This document shows positions 16,099 through 25,542 of a stretch of 53,261 nucleotides of DNA, piece by piece. Made by a program: the position numbers and the translations under genes. Position 1 is the stretch's first letter; each line of letters begins with the position of its first letter. This stretch comes from Flavobacteriaceae bacterium. Lineage in GTDB: Bacteria; Bacteroidota; Bacteroidia; Flavobacteriales; Flavobacteriaceae. Below the pieces are notes generated by a model, which was not told the origin of the DNA, searched no databases, and saw only the letters and a program-made list of their open reading frames with translations. The stretch is taken from the NCBI GenBank assembly GCA_013001285.1, contig JABDMU010000055.1, forward strand, positions 1 through 53,261. Direction: 5' to 3'.

Positions 16099-17112
16099 CT
16101 AAATAATATTGACTTCAGCCTCTAAATTTATATTAAAAATACGTTTTATTGTACTTTGAATAAGTTTTGAGAGTTCAAAGATATCGCTTCCTGACGCATT
16201 TCCATAATTAACTAAAACCAATGCTTGTTTTGTATGCACGCCGTATTCTCCGAAGCGTTTACCCTTAAATCCAACTTTTTCAATTAGCCATCCAGCTGGT
16301 ATTTTAATGTCGTCTTCTGAAACTTTATAGGAAGGCATATCGGGGAATTGATCTATTAAAGCCTTATAATTTGATTTAGAGACGATCGGGTTTTTAAAAA
16401 AACTACCACTATTGCCAATATCCTTAGGATCGGGTAGTTTAGAGGATCTAATGGCAATAACTGCTTTTGATACGTCCTGAATGCTTGGATCGACAACTCC
16501 CATTTTTTGTAATTCTTCCTGAATACTTCCGTAGGATGTTTTTATCTTATGATTTGACTTCGATAATTTGAGGGTTACTGAAGTAATTATAAATTTCCCC
16601 TTATAGTCTTGCTTAAATACCGAATTTCTATAGTCGAAATTACAATCTTCTTTAGCGAATTGTTTCGGTTCAAAAGACGTTTTATCTAAAGCTTCACATG
16701 CATAAAAAACATCTTTTAATTCAACGCCGTAAGCGCCTATATTTTGAATTGGTGCAGCTCCAACATTTCCTGGGATCAATGACAAATTCTCTATACCACC
16801 ATAATTCTGATCTAAACACCACAGTACAAAGTCATGCCAATTCTCCCCAGCCATAGCTTTTACAAGAACAGTTGATTCATCTTCTGAAACGATCTCAATG
16901 CCTTTTAAATTTAAGTGTACAACTAAGGCTTCAATATCCTTGGTGAGCAACATATTGCTTCCGCCTCCTAAAATAAATTTATCCTGAAATTCCTTGAGTT
17001 GTAGTGTTTTTATAAGTTCATCAATATCCTGAACGCTAACAAAATGCTTCGCATTGACGTCAATTCCGAAGGTATTAAAAGGTTTTAATGATGAATTATT
17101 CTGAATCTGCAT
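16099..17112 (-). CDS. murB: UDP-N-acetylenolpyruvoylglucosamine reductase
   Basis: 337 residues, type I MurB (E. coli-like, with the extra loop). FAD-binding landmarks: KFILGGGSNMLLT, LSLIPGNVGAAPIQNIGAYGVE; proton-donating serine in NSGSFFKNP (S237); PAGWLIEKVGFKGKRFG. It reduces UDP-GlcNAc-enolpyruvate to UDP-MurNAc in peptidoglycan synthesis. The ATG overlaps the aminotransferase stop by one base (TAATG), so the two are one transcript. Confidence 0.97.
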   Translation of the reverse strand: MQIQNNSSLKPFNTFGIDVNAKHFVSVQDIDELIKTLQLKEFQDKFILGGGSNMLLTKDIEALVVHLNLKGIEIVSEDESTVLVKAMAGENWHDFVLWCLDQNYGGIENLSLIPGNVGAAPIQNIGAYGVELKDVFYACEALDKTSFEPKQFAKEDCNFDYRNSVFKQDYKGKFIITSVTLKLSKSNHKIKTSYGSIQEELQKMGVVDPSIQDVSKAVIAIRSSKLPDPKDIGNSGSFFKNPIVSKSNYKALIDQFPDMPSYKVSEDDIKIPAGWLIEKVGFKGKRFGEYGVHTKQALVLVNYGNASGSDIFELSKLIQSTIKRIFNINLEAEVNII

Positions 17113-18302
17113 TAACCTTTATAGTGTTTTAGCGCTTCCTTTAAAATATTTACAGCGGTGATTAAACTTTCCTTTTTAAGCACATATGCTATCCGAATTT
17201 GGTTCATACCAACGTTTGGTGACGAATAAAAACCAGCTGCTGGAGCCACCATAACTGTTTCACCATTAACATCAAATTTTTCTAATAGCCATTGCGCAAA
17301 ATGATCGGCGTTTTCAATTGGCAATTCAGCAATACAATAGAAAGCTCCATTTGGTTTAGCCACCTTGATGCCTTCTATTTTATTTAGTTCTGAAATAAGA
17401 ACGTTTCGTCGTTCAACATATTCGTCAATCACATCATCAAAGTAACTCTGAGGTGTGTCCAGTGCAGCTTCACTTGCAATCTGAGCTAAGGTCGGCGGAC
17501 TGAGTCGCGCTTGGGCAAACTTTAAGGCGGTTTTAATGAATTCCTTATTCTTTGAAACGAGATAACCAATACGTGCTCCGCACATACTATAACGCTTTGA
17601 AACCGAATCGATCACAATGGCATTTTCAACTAAACTGTCTTCCTCTAAAATACTGTAGTGCTTATGACCATCATAGGCAAATTCTCTATAGACTTCATCA
17701 GCAATTAAAAACAGATCATGCTTTTTAACAATTTTAGCTAGCTTTTGAATTTCTTCCTTACTGTAAAGATATCCTGTAGGATTGCCGGGGTTACATATTA
17801 AAATGGCCTTAGTTTTTGAGGTTATGAGTTTTTCAAATTCTTCAATAGGTGGTAAGGCAAAATTATCTTCAATTTTAGAAATTACTGGAACAACTTTAAC
17901 CCCTGAAGCCGTCGAAAATCCGTTATAATTGGCATAAAATGGTTCTGGAATAATGATCTCATCATCAGTATCCATAATACTGCCAAATGCAAATAGAAGT
18001 GCTTCACTTCCCCCTGTTGTGACAATAATATCACTATGATCTACAAAAATATGATGTTGTTCATAGTATTTTGCAATTTTTTGGCGAAACTCTTCAGAAC
18101 CTTCAGATCGCGAATAGGCAATGATTTCTAAGGAATGCGTACTCACGGCATCTAAAGCTATTTGAGGTGTTTTTATATCGGGTTGGCCAATATTTAAGTG
18201 ATATACCGTTTTACCCTGCTTGTATGCGTTTTCAGCAAAGGGCACCAATTTTCGTATTGGTGACTGTGGCATATTATAGCCTTTTTTTGAGATCGTTGGC
18301 AT
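17112..18302 (-). CDS. class I/II pyridoxal-phosphate aminotransferase
   Basis: 396 residues from the ATG that gives MPTISKKGYNMP; a TTG 21 bases upstream is the only longer option. Fold-type I aminotransferase: NIGQPDIKTP, YSRSEGSEEFR, NPGNPTGYLYS, ADEVYREFAYDG and the PLP lysine in DSVSKRYSMCGARIGY (K236 in this numbering). It resembles aspartate/aromatic aminotransferases; substrate cannot be settled from sequence. It precedes and overlaps murB by one base, with no obvious functional link. Confidence 0.9.
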   Translation of the reverse strand: MPTISKKGYNMPQSPIRKLVPFAENAYKQGKTVYHLNIGQPDIKTPQIALDAVSTHSLEIIAYSRSEGSEEFRQKIAKYYEQHHIFVDHSDIIVTTGGSEALLFAFGSIMDTDDEIIIPEPFYANYNGFSTASGVKVVPVISKIEDNFALPPIEEFEKLITSKTKAILICNPGNPTGYLYSKEEIQKLAKIVKKHDLFLIADEVYREFAYDGHKHYSILEEDSLVENAIVIDSVSKRYSMCGARIGYLVSKNKEFIKTALKFAQARLSPPTLAQIASEAALDTPQSYFDDVIDEYVERRNVLISELNKIEGIKVAKPNGAFYCIAELPIENADHFAQWLLEKFDVNGETVMVAPAAGFYSSPNVGMNQIRIAYVLKKESLITAVNILKEALKHYKG

Positions 18303-18416
18303 TATTAAGTCTTTAAGATACAAAGTTGCGAAAATAATCTTAAAGTTTATTTAAAATACAATCCATTTGGAATTATTTATCTAAAAGAATCGTAAATTGA
18401 ATAGTAACCTATTTAT

Positions 18417-19748
18417 ATGAAAAAAATAAAATTGCTTACTTACTTTTTTTTGCTTGTTTCCTTAAGTTCAGGTGCTCAGGGTAAATTTGTTTTACAAAAA
18501 GAAAAAAGTGATAAGATCAATTTTAAAATGATCAACAATCTTATTGTGATCCCAGTTGAGGTGAATGGCGTTGAACTTTCTTTTTTAGTTGATACCGGTG
18601 TAAGTAAGCCAATTATTTTTAACTTCTTGAACATCACTGAAGCCCTTCAAATCAATCAGGCCGAACAAATATTTTTGCGTGGTCTTGGGGAAGGAGAACC
18701 CGTTGAAGCATTAAGATCTAGGAACAACATTTTTAAAATAGGCAATGCCATTAATATTAATCAGGACTTGTATGCTATTTTTGATCCGGCTCTAAATTTT
18801 GCACCGCGATTAGGAGTGCCCATTCATGGCATAATAGGTTATGACTTTTTTAAAGATTTTATTGTTGAAATAAATTATTCAAAACGATTTATTCGAATAA
18901 ATGAACCTGAAACCTATCGACCAAAACGCTGTCGAAAATGCGTGACCCTAAAATTAGATTTCTTCAATAACAAACCTTACATCGACTCTGTTGTACAATT
19001 GGAAGATCAAGAAATTCCTGTGAAATTACTCATTGATTCCGGTGGTAGTGATTCTATTTGGTTATTTCAGGATGAGGAAAAAAATGTTGAGGTGCCTGAT
19101 AAGTATTACGATGATTTTTTGGGTAGAGGATTGAGTGGGAAGGTTTACGGAAAACGAGCTAAACTAGCTAAGTTCATTTTGGCCGATTTCGAATTAAAAG
19201 GAGTTAATGTTGCCTTTCCTGATTCGACATCTATATCATATGCGAGGAAATTTAAAGATAGAAATGGCAGTATTGCTGGGAATATTTTAAAGCGTTTTAA
19301 TTTGATCTTTAATTATGCCGAAGGAACGGTAACCATCAAACGCAATCGATATTTTTCAAATCCATTTTATTACAATAAAAGTGGAATTGAACTTGAACAT
19401 GATGGTGTACGCGTAGTAAAAGAGGTGAATAAAGATATTCCGCTCAACCCAATTGGTACGGGAAACGAATCGGTAGCACAACAAAGTTTAATAATCGCTG
19501 GGAGTTATCGTTATGCACTTGCACCTTCCTTTGTTATTGCTGAAATACGAAAGGATTCTCCAGCAGAACGTGCAGGCCTAATGGTAGGCGATGTGATTTT
19601 AAATATCAACAACAAACATGCGCATCAATACGATATGCAACAAATCATTCAAATGTTCTATGCTGAAACAGGGAAGCGTATTAAGCTCATAATTGATAGA
19701 CAAGGCATTCAGAAGAAGTTTCAGTTCAAACTTGAAAACCTACTATAA
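18417..19748 (+). CDS. exported aspartyl protease-like protein with PDZ domain
   Basis: 443 residues. Signal peptide (1-20, YFFLLVSLSSGAQG), then two retropepsin-like half domains, each with a catalytic-type motif: LVDTGVSKPIIF (~58) and LLIDSGGSDSIWLF (~205). A C-terminal PDZ domain (~365-440, SFVIAEIRKDSPAERAGLMVGDVILNINN) follows. The presence of both DTG and DSG suggests a single-chain, two-lobed active protease. A GIIGYDFFKDF segment (flap/hydrophobic-hydrophobic-Gly) supports the fold. Likely periplasmic or outer-membrane associated; substrate unknown. A bidirectional terminator follows. Confidence 0.88.
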   Translation: MKKIKLLTYFFLLVSLSSGAQGKFVLQKEKSDKINFKMINNLIVIPVEVNGVELSFLVDTGVSKPIIFNFLNITEALQINQAEQIFLRGLGEGEPVEALRSRNNIFKIGNAININQDLYAIFDPALNFAPRLGVPIHGIIGYDFFKDFIVEINYSKRFIRINEPETYRPKRCRKCVTLKLDFFNNKPYIDSVVQLEDQEIPVKLLIDSGGSDSIWLFQDEEKNVEVPDKYYDDFLGRGLSGKVYGKRAKLAKFILADFELKGVNVAFPDSTSISYARKFKDRNGSIAGNILKRFNLIFNYAEGTVTIKRNRYFSNPFYYNKSGIELEHDGVRVVKEVNKDIPLNPIGTGNESVAQQSLIIAGSYRYALAPSFVIAEIRKDSPAERAGLMVGDVILNINNKHAHQYDMQQIIQMFYAETGKRIKLIIDRQGIQKKFQFKLENLL

Positions 19749-19750
19749 TA

Positions 19751-19781
19751 AAAAAACCCTCTTTTAAAGGAGGGTTTTTTT
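19751..19781. terminator. bidirectional terminator between protease and DUF1573 genes
   Basis: AAAAAACCCTC (19751-19761) pairs with GAGGGTTTTTT (19770-19780) around an 8-nt loop: an 11-bp stem with A-run and T-run on either side, serving two convergent genes. Confidence 0.85.
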
Positions 19782-19800
19782 AAATATATGTTTGTTTGTG

Positions 19801-20232
19801 TTATTGCTGCTCAACAACGCTTTTATTTTTTTTCTCAAGAACGCTGTCCTTGCTTGGATCAATAACATTTCCTTTGATCTTTAAGGCAACCGTTGGCGTA
19901 TCAGCATTAGAAGTAACCGTAATGGTCTTTCTAATAGGCATTACTCGATTAGTATCATATTTCACCTCTATTTCACCAGTTTCACCTGGTAAGATCGGGC
20001 CTTCTGGTTTTTTAGGAACTGTGCAGCCACAGCTTGATTTTACTTTTGAAATAATCAATGGGGCATCACCAGTATTTTTAAATTTAAAAACACGAACACC
20101 GTCGGCTCCTTTTTCGATAGTTCCATAATCAATTGTTTCAGATTCAAATTCAATTTTAGCTACTTTATCTTGAGCATTAACTGAAAAAGTAATCAATCCG
20201 ATAAACAATAACATAATTATTTTTTTCATCAC
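19801..20232 (-). CDS. DUF1573 exported Ig-like protein
   Basis: 143 residues: signal peptide (IIMLLFIGLITFSVNAQ) then one DUF1573 domain with its diagnostic stretches IDYGTIEKGADGVRVFKFKN, PLIISKVKSSCGCTVP and GEIEVKYDTN. The CGC pair lies where the family has it. These Bacteroidota proteins have an ASPM-SPD-2-Hydin-like beta sandwich; a role in the periplasm is presumed, with no known activity. Two Met starts are adjacent. A TATTTTTG box (20280-20287) lies 47 bp upstream. Confidence 0.9.
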   Translation of the reverse strand: MMKKIIMLLFIGLITFSVNAQDKVAKIEFESETIDYGTIEKGADGVRVFKFKNTGDAPLIISKVKSSCGCTVPKKPEGPILPGETGEIEVKYDTNRVMPIRKTITVTSNADTPTVALKIKGNVIDPSKDSVLEKKNKSVVEQQ

Positions 20233-20343
20233 ATTTATTTTAAATTCAACGTAAACTTAGTTACTTTTTATGCATTCTGCAAAAATAATGGATGTAATGC
20301 ATGTTTGTGAGTGCATTAATCCCGTATTAGTCTACTTTATAAT

Positions 20344-20373
20344 TTTGCAGAAAACAAAATATAAGTACTTTTG
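20344..20373 (+). promoter_or_regulatory. Bacteroidota-type promoter of valS
   Basis: TTTG (20344-20347), 18 bp spacer, TACTTTTG (20366-20373): a near-consensus TTTG-N19-TAnnTTTG promoter. It places the RNA start near 20380, which rules out the TTG at 20371 as a valS start and supports ATG 20404. Confidence 0.7.
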
Positions 20374-20403
20374 CTCATTATTGTTCAAAAACTATTCCAA
20401 AGT

Positions 20404-23034
20404 ATGTCCATTCCATCACAATATGAGTCAAATAAGGTAGAAAATAAGTGGTATGATTACTGGATGGAGAACAACTATTTCCGTTCAATTCCAGATAAAA
20501 GAACGCCTTATACCATAGTTATTCCTCCACCTAATGTGACAGGTATACTGCATATGGGACACATGTTGAATAATACCATTCAAGACGTTTTAATAAGACG
20601 TGCGCGTCTTCAAGGCTTTAATGCGTGCTGGGTACCAGGAACAGATCACGCCTCTATTGCTACCGAAGCAAAAGTTGTAGCCAAATTGAAAAGTGAAGGC
20701 ATTGATAAAAACGAGCTGTCACGAGAACAATTTCTAAAGCATGCCTGGGATTGGACTGAAGAGTATGGCGGAGTTATTTTAGAGCAATTAAAAAAATTAG
20801 GCTGTTCATGTGATTGGGAGCGAACCAAATTCACGATGGATGATGACATGAGTGAAGCGGTTATAAAAGTTTTCGTCGATCTTTTTAATAAAGGCCAGAT
20901 ATACAGAGGGTTTCGTATGGTCAACTGGGACCCTGTAGCCAAAACAACCTTATCAGACGAAGAAGTTATACATATTGAACGCACCGACCCATTGTATTAT
21001 GTAAAGTATAAAATTGAAGGTGAAACCGACTTTGTAACCATTGCCACAACACGGCCAGAAACCATTCTTGGAGATACTGCGGTTTGTATTAATCCCAATG
21101 ATAAGCGCTTCAGTCATTTAAAAGGCAAAAATGTGATCATTCCTATTTGCGATCGTGTTGTCCCAATAATTTTCGATGATTATGTCGATATGGAATTTGG
21201 TACCGGATGTCTGAAGGTGACTCCTGCTCATGATATAAATGACAAAGAAATTGGTGACAGACACCAATTAGAGGTTATTGATATTCTTAATGATGATGGA
21301 ACATTAAACAGTTTCGGATTACATCATGAGGGCAAAGATCGTGAAATTGCACGCGAGGATGTAGCATCTGAACTAGATCAGCTAGGTATTCTTGTAAAAA
21401 CTGAAGATATTACACATAAAGTCGGGACTAGCGAACGTACACATGCTGTCATCGAACCGCGATTAAGTGATCAATGGTTCTTAAATATGACCGATTTGGT
21501 AAAGCCAGCTATAAAATCGGTTTTAATAGATCATGATATTAAACTATTTCCGAAAAAATTCGAAAATACCTATCGTCACTGGATGGAAAATATCCGCGAT
21601 TGGAATATCTCTCGACAATTATTGTGGGGACAACAAATTCCGGCATACTTCTATGGCGATGCGAAAGATGATTTCGTCGTCTCTGAAACTATTGAAAATG
21701 CTCTGGAATTGGCAAAATCCAAAACGGGTAATCAACAACTAACGCTCAATGACCTAAAACAGGATGCCGACGTACTCGATACTTGGTTTTCGTCATGGCT
21801 ATGGCCAATGAGCGTATTTGATGGCATAAGAAATCCCGAAAATGAGGAATTCAACTATTATTATCCAACTAACGATTTGGTCACAGGACCAGATATTTTA
21901 TTTTTCTGGGTAGCTAGAATGATCATTGCTGGATATGAATTTAAAAACGAACGCCCATTTAATAATGTGTATTTAACTGGCTTGGTCAGAGATAAGCAAC
22001 GCCGAAAAATGAGTAAATCACTTGGGAATTCTCCGGATGCCTTGAAACTGATCAACGATTTTGGAGCAGATGGTGTTCGCGTTGGATTACTATTGAGTTC
22101 TGCCGCTGGAAACGATCTATTGTTTGATGAAGCCCTTTGTCAACAAGGAAAATCATTTGCGAATAAAGTATGGAATGCCTTTAGATTGATAAAAGGTTGG
22201 GAAGTTTCAGATATTGATCAGCCTGAATATTCTGAAGTGAGTGTCAGGTGGTTTCAAAATAAATTTCAACAGACCCTTGAAACCATTGAGGACCATTTTA
22301 GTAAGTATCGCATAAGTGATGCTTTAATGGAAACCTATAAATTGATCTGGAATGATTTCTGTTCATGGTTGTTGGAAATGGTAAAACCAGCCTACGGTCA
22401 TCCAATTGACAGAAAGACCTATACATCTGTAATTCAATTATTAGAAGATAATTTAAAGATATTACATCCGTTTATGCCATTTTTAACCGAAGAAATTTGG
22501 CAGCGTTTAGAAGATAGAACTCCGGAAGAAGCTCTTATTGTTGCCTCATGGCCAAAAGTGGAATCTGTGGATGCTGAAATAATTTCGGAATTTGATTTTG
22601 CGTCGGAGGTAGTGTCAGGTCTTAGAACATTAAGAAAACAAAAGAATATTTCATTCAAGGATCAAATTGAATTGGTCGTATTGAACAACGAAAAAAGATC
22701 TACAACTTTTGATGTGGTCATCTCTAAATTGGGCAATATTTCAAATTTGGTTTATGCTGAAGAAAAAGTAGATGGCGCTTTAACTTTTAGAGTGGGATCC
22801 AATGAGTATTTTGTGCCTATGCATGGTGCCATAAATGTTGAGGAGGAAATCAAAAAGTTAACCGAAGAGCTTAATTATACAGAAGGCTTTTTGAAGTCTG
22901 TTCAGAAAAAATTATCAAATGAACGTTTTGTGTCAGGAGCACCTGAACAGGTAGTCGCAAGCGAAAAGAAAAAGGAGGCTGATGCTTTGGCTAAAATTGA
23001 GATGTTAAAAGCAAGCCTAGAGAGTTTGAATTAA
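20404..23034 (+). CDS. valS: valyl-tRNA synthetase
   Basis: 876 residues from the ATG giving MSIPSQYESN. Class Ia synthetase: HIGH-type HMGH at 50-53 in PPPNVTGILHMGHMLNNT, editing (CP1) domain with TTRPETILGDTAV and WFLNM, DTWFSSWLWP, KMSKS at 535-539 (RRKMSKSLGNSPD), anticodon-binding domain, and the ValS-specific C-terminal coiled-coil arm (~800-876). It charges tRNA-Val and edits Thr-tRNA-Val. Monocistronic between a promoter and a spacer with no strong terminator. Confidence 0.97.
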   Translation: MSIPSQYESNKVENKWYDYWMENNYFRSIPDKRTPYTIVIPPPNVTGILHMGHMLNNTIQDVLIRRARLQGFNACWVPGTDHASIATEAKVVAKLKSEGIDKNELSREQFLKHAWDWTEEYGGVILEQLKKLGCSCDWERTKFTMDDDMSEAVIKVFVDLFNKGQIYRGFRMVNWDPVAKTTLSDEEVIHIERTDPLYYVKYKIEGETDFVTIATTRPETILGDTAVCINPNDKRFSHLKGKNVIIPICDRVVPIIFDDYVDMEFGTGCLKVTPAHDINDKEIGDRHQLEVIDILNDDGTLNSFGLHHEGKDREIAREDVASELDQLGILVKTEDITHKVGTSERTHAVIEPRLSDQWFLNMTDLVKPAIKSVLIDHDIKLFPKKFENTYRHWMENIRDWNISRQLLWGQQIPAYFYGDAKDDFVVSETIENALELAKSKTGNQQLTLNDLKQDADVLDTWFSSWLWPMSVFDGIRNPENEEFNYYYPTNDLVTGPDILFFWVARMIIAGYEFKNERPFNNVYLTGLVRDKQRRKMSKSLGNSPDALKLINDFGADGVRVGLLLSSAAGNDLLFDEALCQQGKSFANKVWNAFRLIKGWEVSDIDQPEYSEVSVRWFQNKFQQTLETIEDHFSKYRISDALMETYKLIWNDFCSWLLEMVKPAYGHPIDRKTYTSVIQLLEDNLKILHPFMPFLTEEIWQRLEDRTPEEALIVASWPKVESVDAEIISEFDFASEVVSGLRTLRKQKNISFKDQIELVVLNNEKRSTTFDVVISKLGNISNLVYAEEKVDGALTFRVGSNEYFVPMHGAINVEEEIKKLTEELNYTEGFLKSVQKKLSNERFVSGAPEQVVASEKKKEADALAKIEMLKASLESLN

Positions 23035-23098
23035 CTTAGCCTAATCTAATTAGAAAAAAATAGGAGGTGTAGAAGTACACATCTTAATCTAACTGTAA

Positions 23099-23365
23099 TT
23101 ACTTTCGATATAAGAAATAATTATTGACCAGATCTATGTATTCCTGCTTTGCTTCGTCTTGACTTATGTCTTTTGCCTGAAAAAGTGCATTGGTCTTGAA
23201 AGCATTGATCAGTGGTTTTTTACTACTCGGTCTACCATAATCGTTGGTGGCCTTTTTATAATAAGCATATAACTTTAATAGAATATCGGCAGGGAAAGGC
23301 TCATTATGATCATTAATACGATCTACAGCTTCTTTAAATTTTATTTCTAATGCTTCGGATGTCAT
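23099..23365 (-). CDS. acyl-CoA-binding protein
   Basis: 88 residues, whole-protein ACBP fold: FKEAVDRIND, the conserved LLKLYAYYKKAT (ligand-contacting Tyr and Lys), RPSSKKPLINAFK and DEAKQEYIDLVNNYF. The usual Trp-bearing segment after the second helix is shortened and reads ALFQAKD, so the loop around the adenine site differs from the eukaryotic form. It should bind long-chain acyl-CoA in the cytosol. Its ATG overlaps the psd stop by 4 bp, placing it in a phospholipid-synthesis operon, which fits a lipid-precursor-carrier role. Confidence 0.9.
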   Translation of the reverse strand: MTSEALEIKFKEAVDRINDHNEPFPADILLKLYAYYKKATNDYGRPSSKKPLINAFKTNALFQAKDISQDEAKQEYIDLVNNYFLYRK

Positions 23366-24015
23366 GCTTGTTCTGCAATGACGGTTTCACCGCCTCGAAC
23401 TTTTTGGTTTAATTTTACTTTTATCTGTGTGTCAACCGGTAAAAACAGATCGACTCTTGACCCAAATTTAATAAATCCTGATTCACTACCCTGTTGTACT
23501 AATTCTCCTTCTTTGGCATAATTGATAATTCGCTTTGCTAATGCACCTGCAATTTGTCGGTGTAAAACTTGACCATAAGATTCATTTTCGACCACCACAG
23601 TCGTTCGTTCATTTTCAACACTTGCTTTTGGATGCCAGGCTACTAAATATTTTCCAGGATGGTATTTGCTAAAAACGACCTTACCACCAATGGGGTAACG
23701 TGTGACATGGACATTAATAGGTGACATAAAAACACTTACCTGTATTCGTTTTTCTTTAAAATATTCATTTTCTTCAACCTCCTCAATGACCACCACTTTG
23801 CCATCAACTGGCGACACCACTTGTATATCATTTAAGAGTGTATTGCGTTTCGGATTTCGAAAAAATTGAAGGATCAGAATGAAAAAGATCAATAACGTGA
23901 TCTGTAATACCATTTGTAACCATGGTAATCCAACGAATCCATCAATTAGCAAAAACGAGGCAACAATAAAAACCAGAGTTGCAAAAATAATTTTATGACC
24001 TTCTCTATGAAACAT
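23362..24015 (-). CDS. psd: phosphatidylserine decarboxylase, short membrane form
   Basis: 217 residues. Two N-terminal membrane helices (~9-27, 33-51), then the decarboxylase domain: VVSPVDGKVV, VFMSPINVHVTRYPIGG and the autocleavage site KFGSRVDLFLP, where G185-S186 would be cut to make the pyruvoyl cofactor. This is the compact PSD form of many Bacteroidota. It makes phosphatidylethanolamine from phosphatidylserine. It overlaps cdsA by 11 bp upstream and the ACBP gene by 4 bp downstream. Confidence 0.94.
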   Translation of the reverse strand: MFHREGHKIIFATLVFIVASFLLIDGFVGLPWLQMVLQITLLIFFILILQFFRNPKRNTLLNDIQVVSPVDGKVVVIEEVEENEYFKEKRIQVSVFMSPINVHVTRYPIGGKVVFSKYHPGKYLVAWHPKASVENERTTVVVENESYGQVLHRQIAGALAKRIINYAKEGELVQQGSESGFIKFGSRVDLFLPVDTQIKVKLNQKVRGGETVIAEQA

Positions 24016-24826
24016 ATTTTAAAATGCGTAAAAATAAATATATAAATGGTGCTGCAAAAATAATACTATCTAATCGATCAAGCAAGCCTCCATGGCCAGG
24101 CATAATGATCCCACTATCCTTCACATCAGCTTGTCGCTTATACTTCGATTCAATCAAATCGCCTAGAGTTCCAAATACGCTCACTATTATGGCTAAAATA
24201 AGCCAGTTCGAAAAATCCAGTGTATTGGTAAATTTAGCTATAAAATAACTACTTAAACAAGAAAAGAATAGTCCACCTAAGAAGCCTTCAACGGTTTTTT
24301 TAGGTGAGATGCTTGGAAATAACTTTTGCTTACCTATGTTTTTCCCAACCAGGTAGGCAAAGGTATCATTAACCCAAACCAAAATAAATGAACCAAGTAA
24401 AATATTTGGATTATAATCTTCATAAAAGTTGGCGATCAATATAATGAATATAAAAGCGCTTGAAATATAAAAGGTAGTATTGATATACCGCTTAGTTATA
24501 AATAAGGGGAGGGTCTTTTCCGAAAAAATATCTTTTATCAAAAACAAAAGGACGAAGATGGTAAGCACATGCAATATTTGAATAGCTTCATCATATCCTT
24601 CGTTTGAATCAACCATTAATTGCCAATAAGCAAAGGCAAAATATAGAATGACAAAAATGACATAAGGAATGACACCCTTTAGTTGGATCAATTTATTGAA
24701 TTCAGCAAGGCATATCAATCCAAACACAAAAAACAATCCTATCAACGCATGTTGAGACTGTAATGAAAGTAAAAATAAGGAAGCGTAAAGTATTCCCGAA
24801 GCTGCTCTTACAATGAATTCTTTCAC
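24005..24826 (-). CDS. cdsA: phosphatidate cytidylyltransferase
   Basis: 273 residues, about 7-8 membrane helices. C-terminal CDP-signature is plain: FGTLGDLIESKYKRQADVKDSG followed by MPGHGGLLDRLDSIIFA. It converts phosphatidic acid and CTP to CDP-diacylglycerol, the precursor for phosphatidylserine. Overlap of 11 bp with psd and a 9-bp gap to the LUD gene mark one transcript. Confidence 0.96.
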   Translation of the reverse strand: MKEFIVRAASGILYASLFLLSLQSQHALIGLFFVFGLICLAEFNKLIQLKGVIPYVIFVILYFAFAYWQLMVDSNEGYDEAIQILHVLTIFVLLFLIKDIFSEKTLPLFITKRYINTTFYISSAFIFIILIANFYEDYNPNILLGSFILVWVNDTFAYLVGKNIGKQKLFPSISPKKTVEGFLGGLFFSCLSSYFIAKFTNTLDFSNWLILAIIVSVFGTLGDLIESKYKRQADVKDSGIIMPGHGGLLDRLDSIIFAAPFIYLFLRILKYVS

Positions 24827-24835
24827 GCGGTTAGT

Positions 24836-25444
24836 TTAAAGATCTTCTAACAAAAGAAGGTAAAGGTTTTTTGTACTACTGCCATAACTTAAAAAATCAC
24901 CATCATCACTGGTTTTAAAATGTTTGATGGTTGTTATATTCGTAGGTATTTTATTTCGATTTTTATCTTTTATGCCTCGAAGTCCTTCACTTATGGATTC
25001 CACAAATTGACTTGTAGTCGCATAGATCACAAAATTTATAGGGAGGTCTCTCAGTTTTTTTTCTGCTATTTGATTTGAGGAAATCAATAAGGAGCCATCG
25101 TTGGCGACCAAGTATTCACATGTCGTAAAAAAATAATCTGCTTCTGAGGAACGCTTTGTGGTCTTTAGATTAAAATCAGAAAATTTTTCAATGAGCCGAT
25201 CATCAAAACAAACAACCATTTTGTCTTTCCAATCATTTTCTTCAAGAATGTTCATGTAATTTTCTAAAACCTCCTGATGATTTTCACAATACAGAAACTT
25301 TCCGCCGTTACCCTTGAAATTAATTGTAAATCGTTCGTCTATTGGCAAGGAAATTTCGGGCATATACTTACTTCGCTCATCGCTTTTTATACGCTCATGA
25401 GAGTCATCAGATTTTGGGCCGAAGATTTTTCGAAATAGACTCAT
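24836..25444 (-). CDS. LUD-domain protein (LutC/YkgG-like)
   Basis: 202 residues. After a charged, flexible N-terminus (~1-45) comes the LUD fold: ADYFFTTCEYLVANDGSLLISSNQ, RDLPINFVIYATTSQFVESISEG, ending in TKNLYLLLLEDL. Partner LutA/LutB-like genes for lactate use are absent, so this stand-alone copy has no assignable pathway. It sits between ftsH and cdsA. A TATATTTG box at 25487-25494 in the 98-bp spacer after ftsH suggests that LUD-cdsA-psd-acbp may have its own promoter. Confidence 0.85.
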   Translation of the reverse strand: MSLFRKIFGPKSDDSHERIKSDERSKYMPEISLPIDERFTINFKGNGGKFLYCENHQEVLENYMNILEENDWKDKMVVCFDDRLIEKFSDFNLKTTKRSSEADYFFTTCEYLVANDGSLLISSNQIAEKKLRDLPINFVIYATTSQFVESISEGLRGIKDKNRNKIPTNITTIKHFKTSDDGDFLSYGSSTKNLYLLLLEDL

Positions 25445-25486
25445 TTAAGGTTGTGTGCTATTAACCAGGTTTGTCTTAGATTTTAC

Positions 25487-25494
25487 CAAATATA
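25487..25494 (-). promoter_or_regulatory. putative -7 box for LUD-cdsA-psd-acbp
   Basis: Minus-strand TATATTTG, 42 bp upstream of the LUD gene start; no TTTG at the -33 spacing. Confidence 0.4.
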
Positions 25495-25542
25495 TAAAAA
25501 CTAAAGTTAAATTTCAGTTAATAGGTTTAATTAATGGAGCAA

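Noticed and set aside
20371-20403. TTG start extending valS by 11 residues
   Set aside because: The TTG lies inside the -7 promoter box, so it would not be on the transcript; ATG 20404 fits the family.
23035-23098. Terminator after valS
   Set aside because: The only stem, GTGTA/TACAC, is 5 bp with no T-run, too weak to call.
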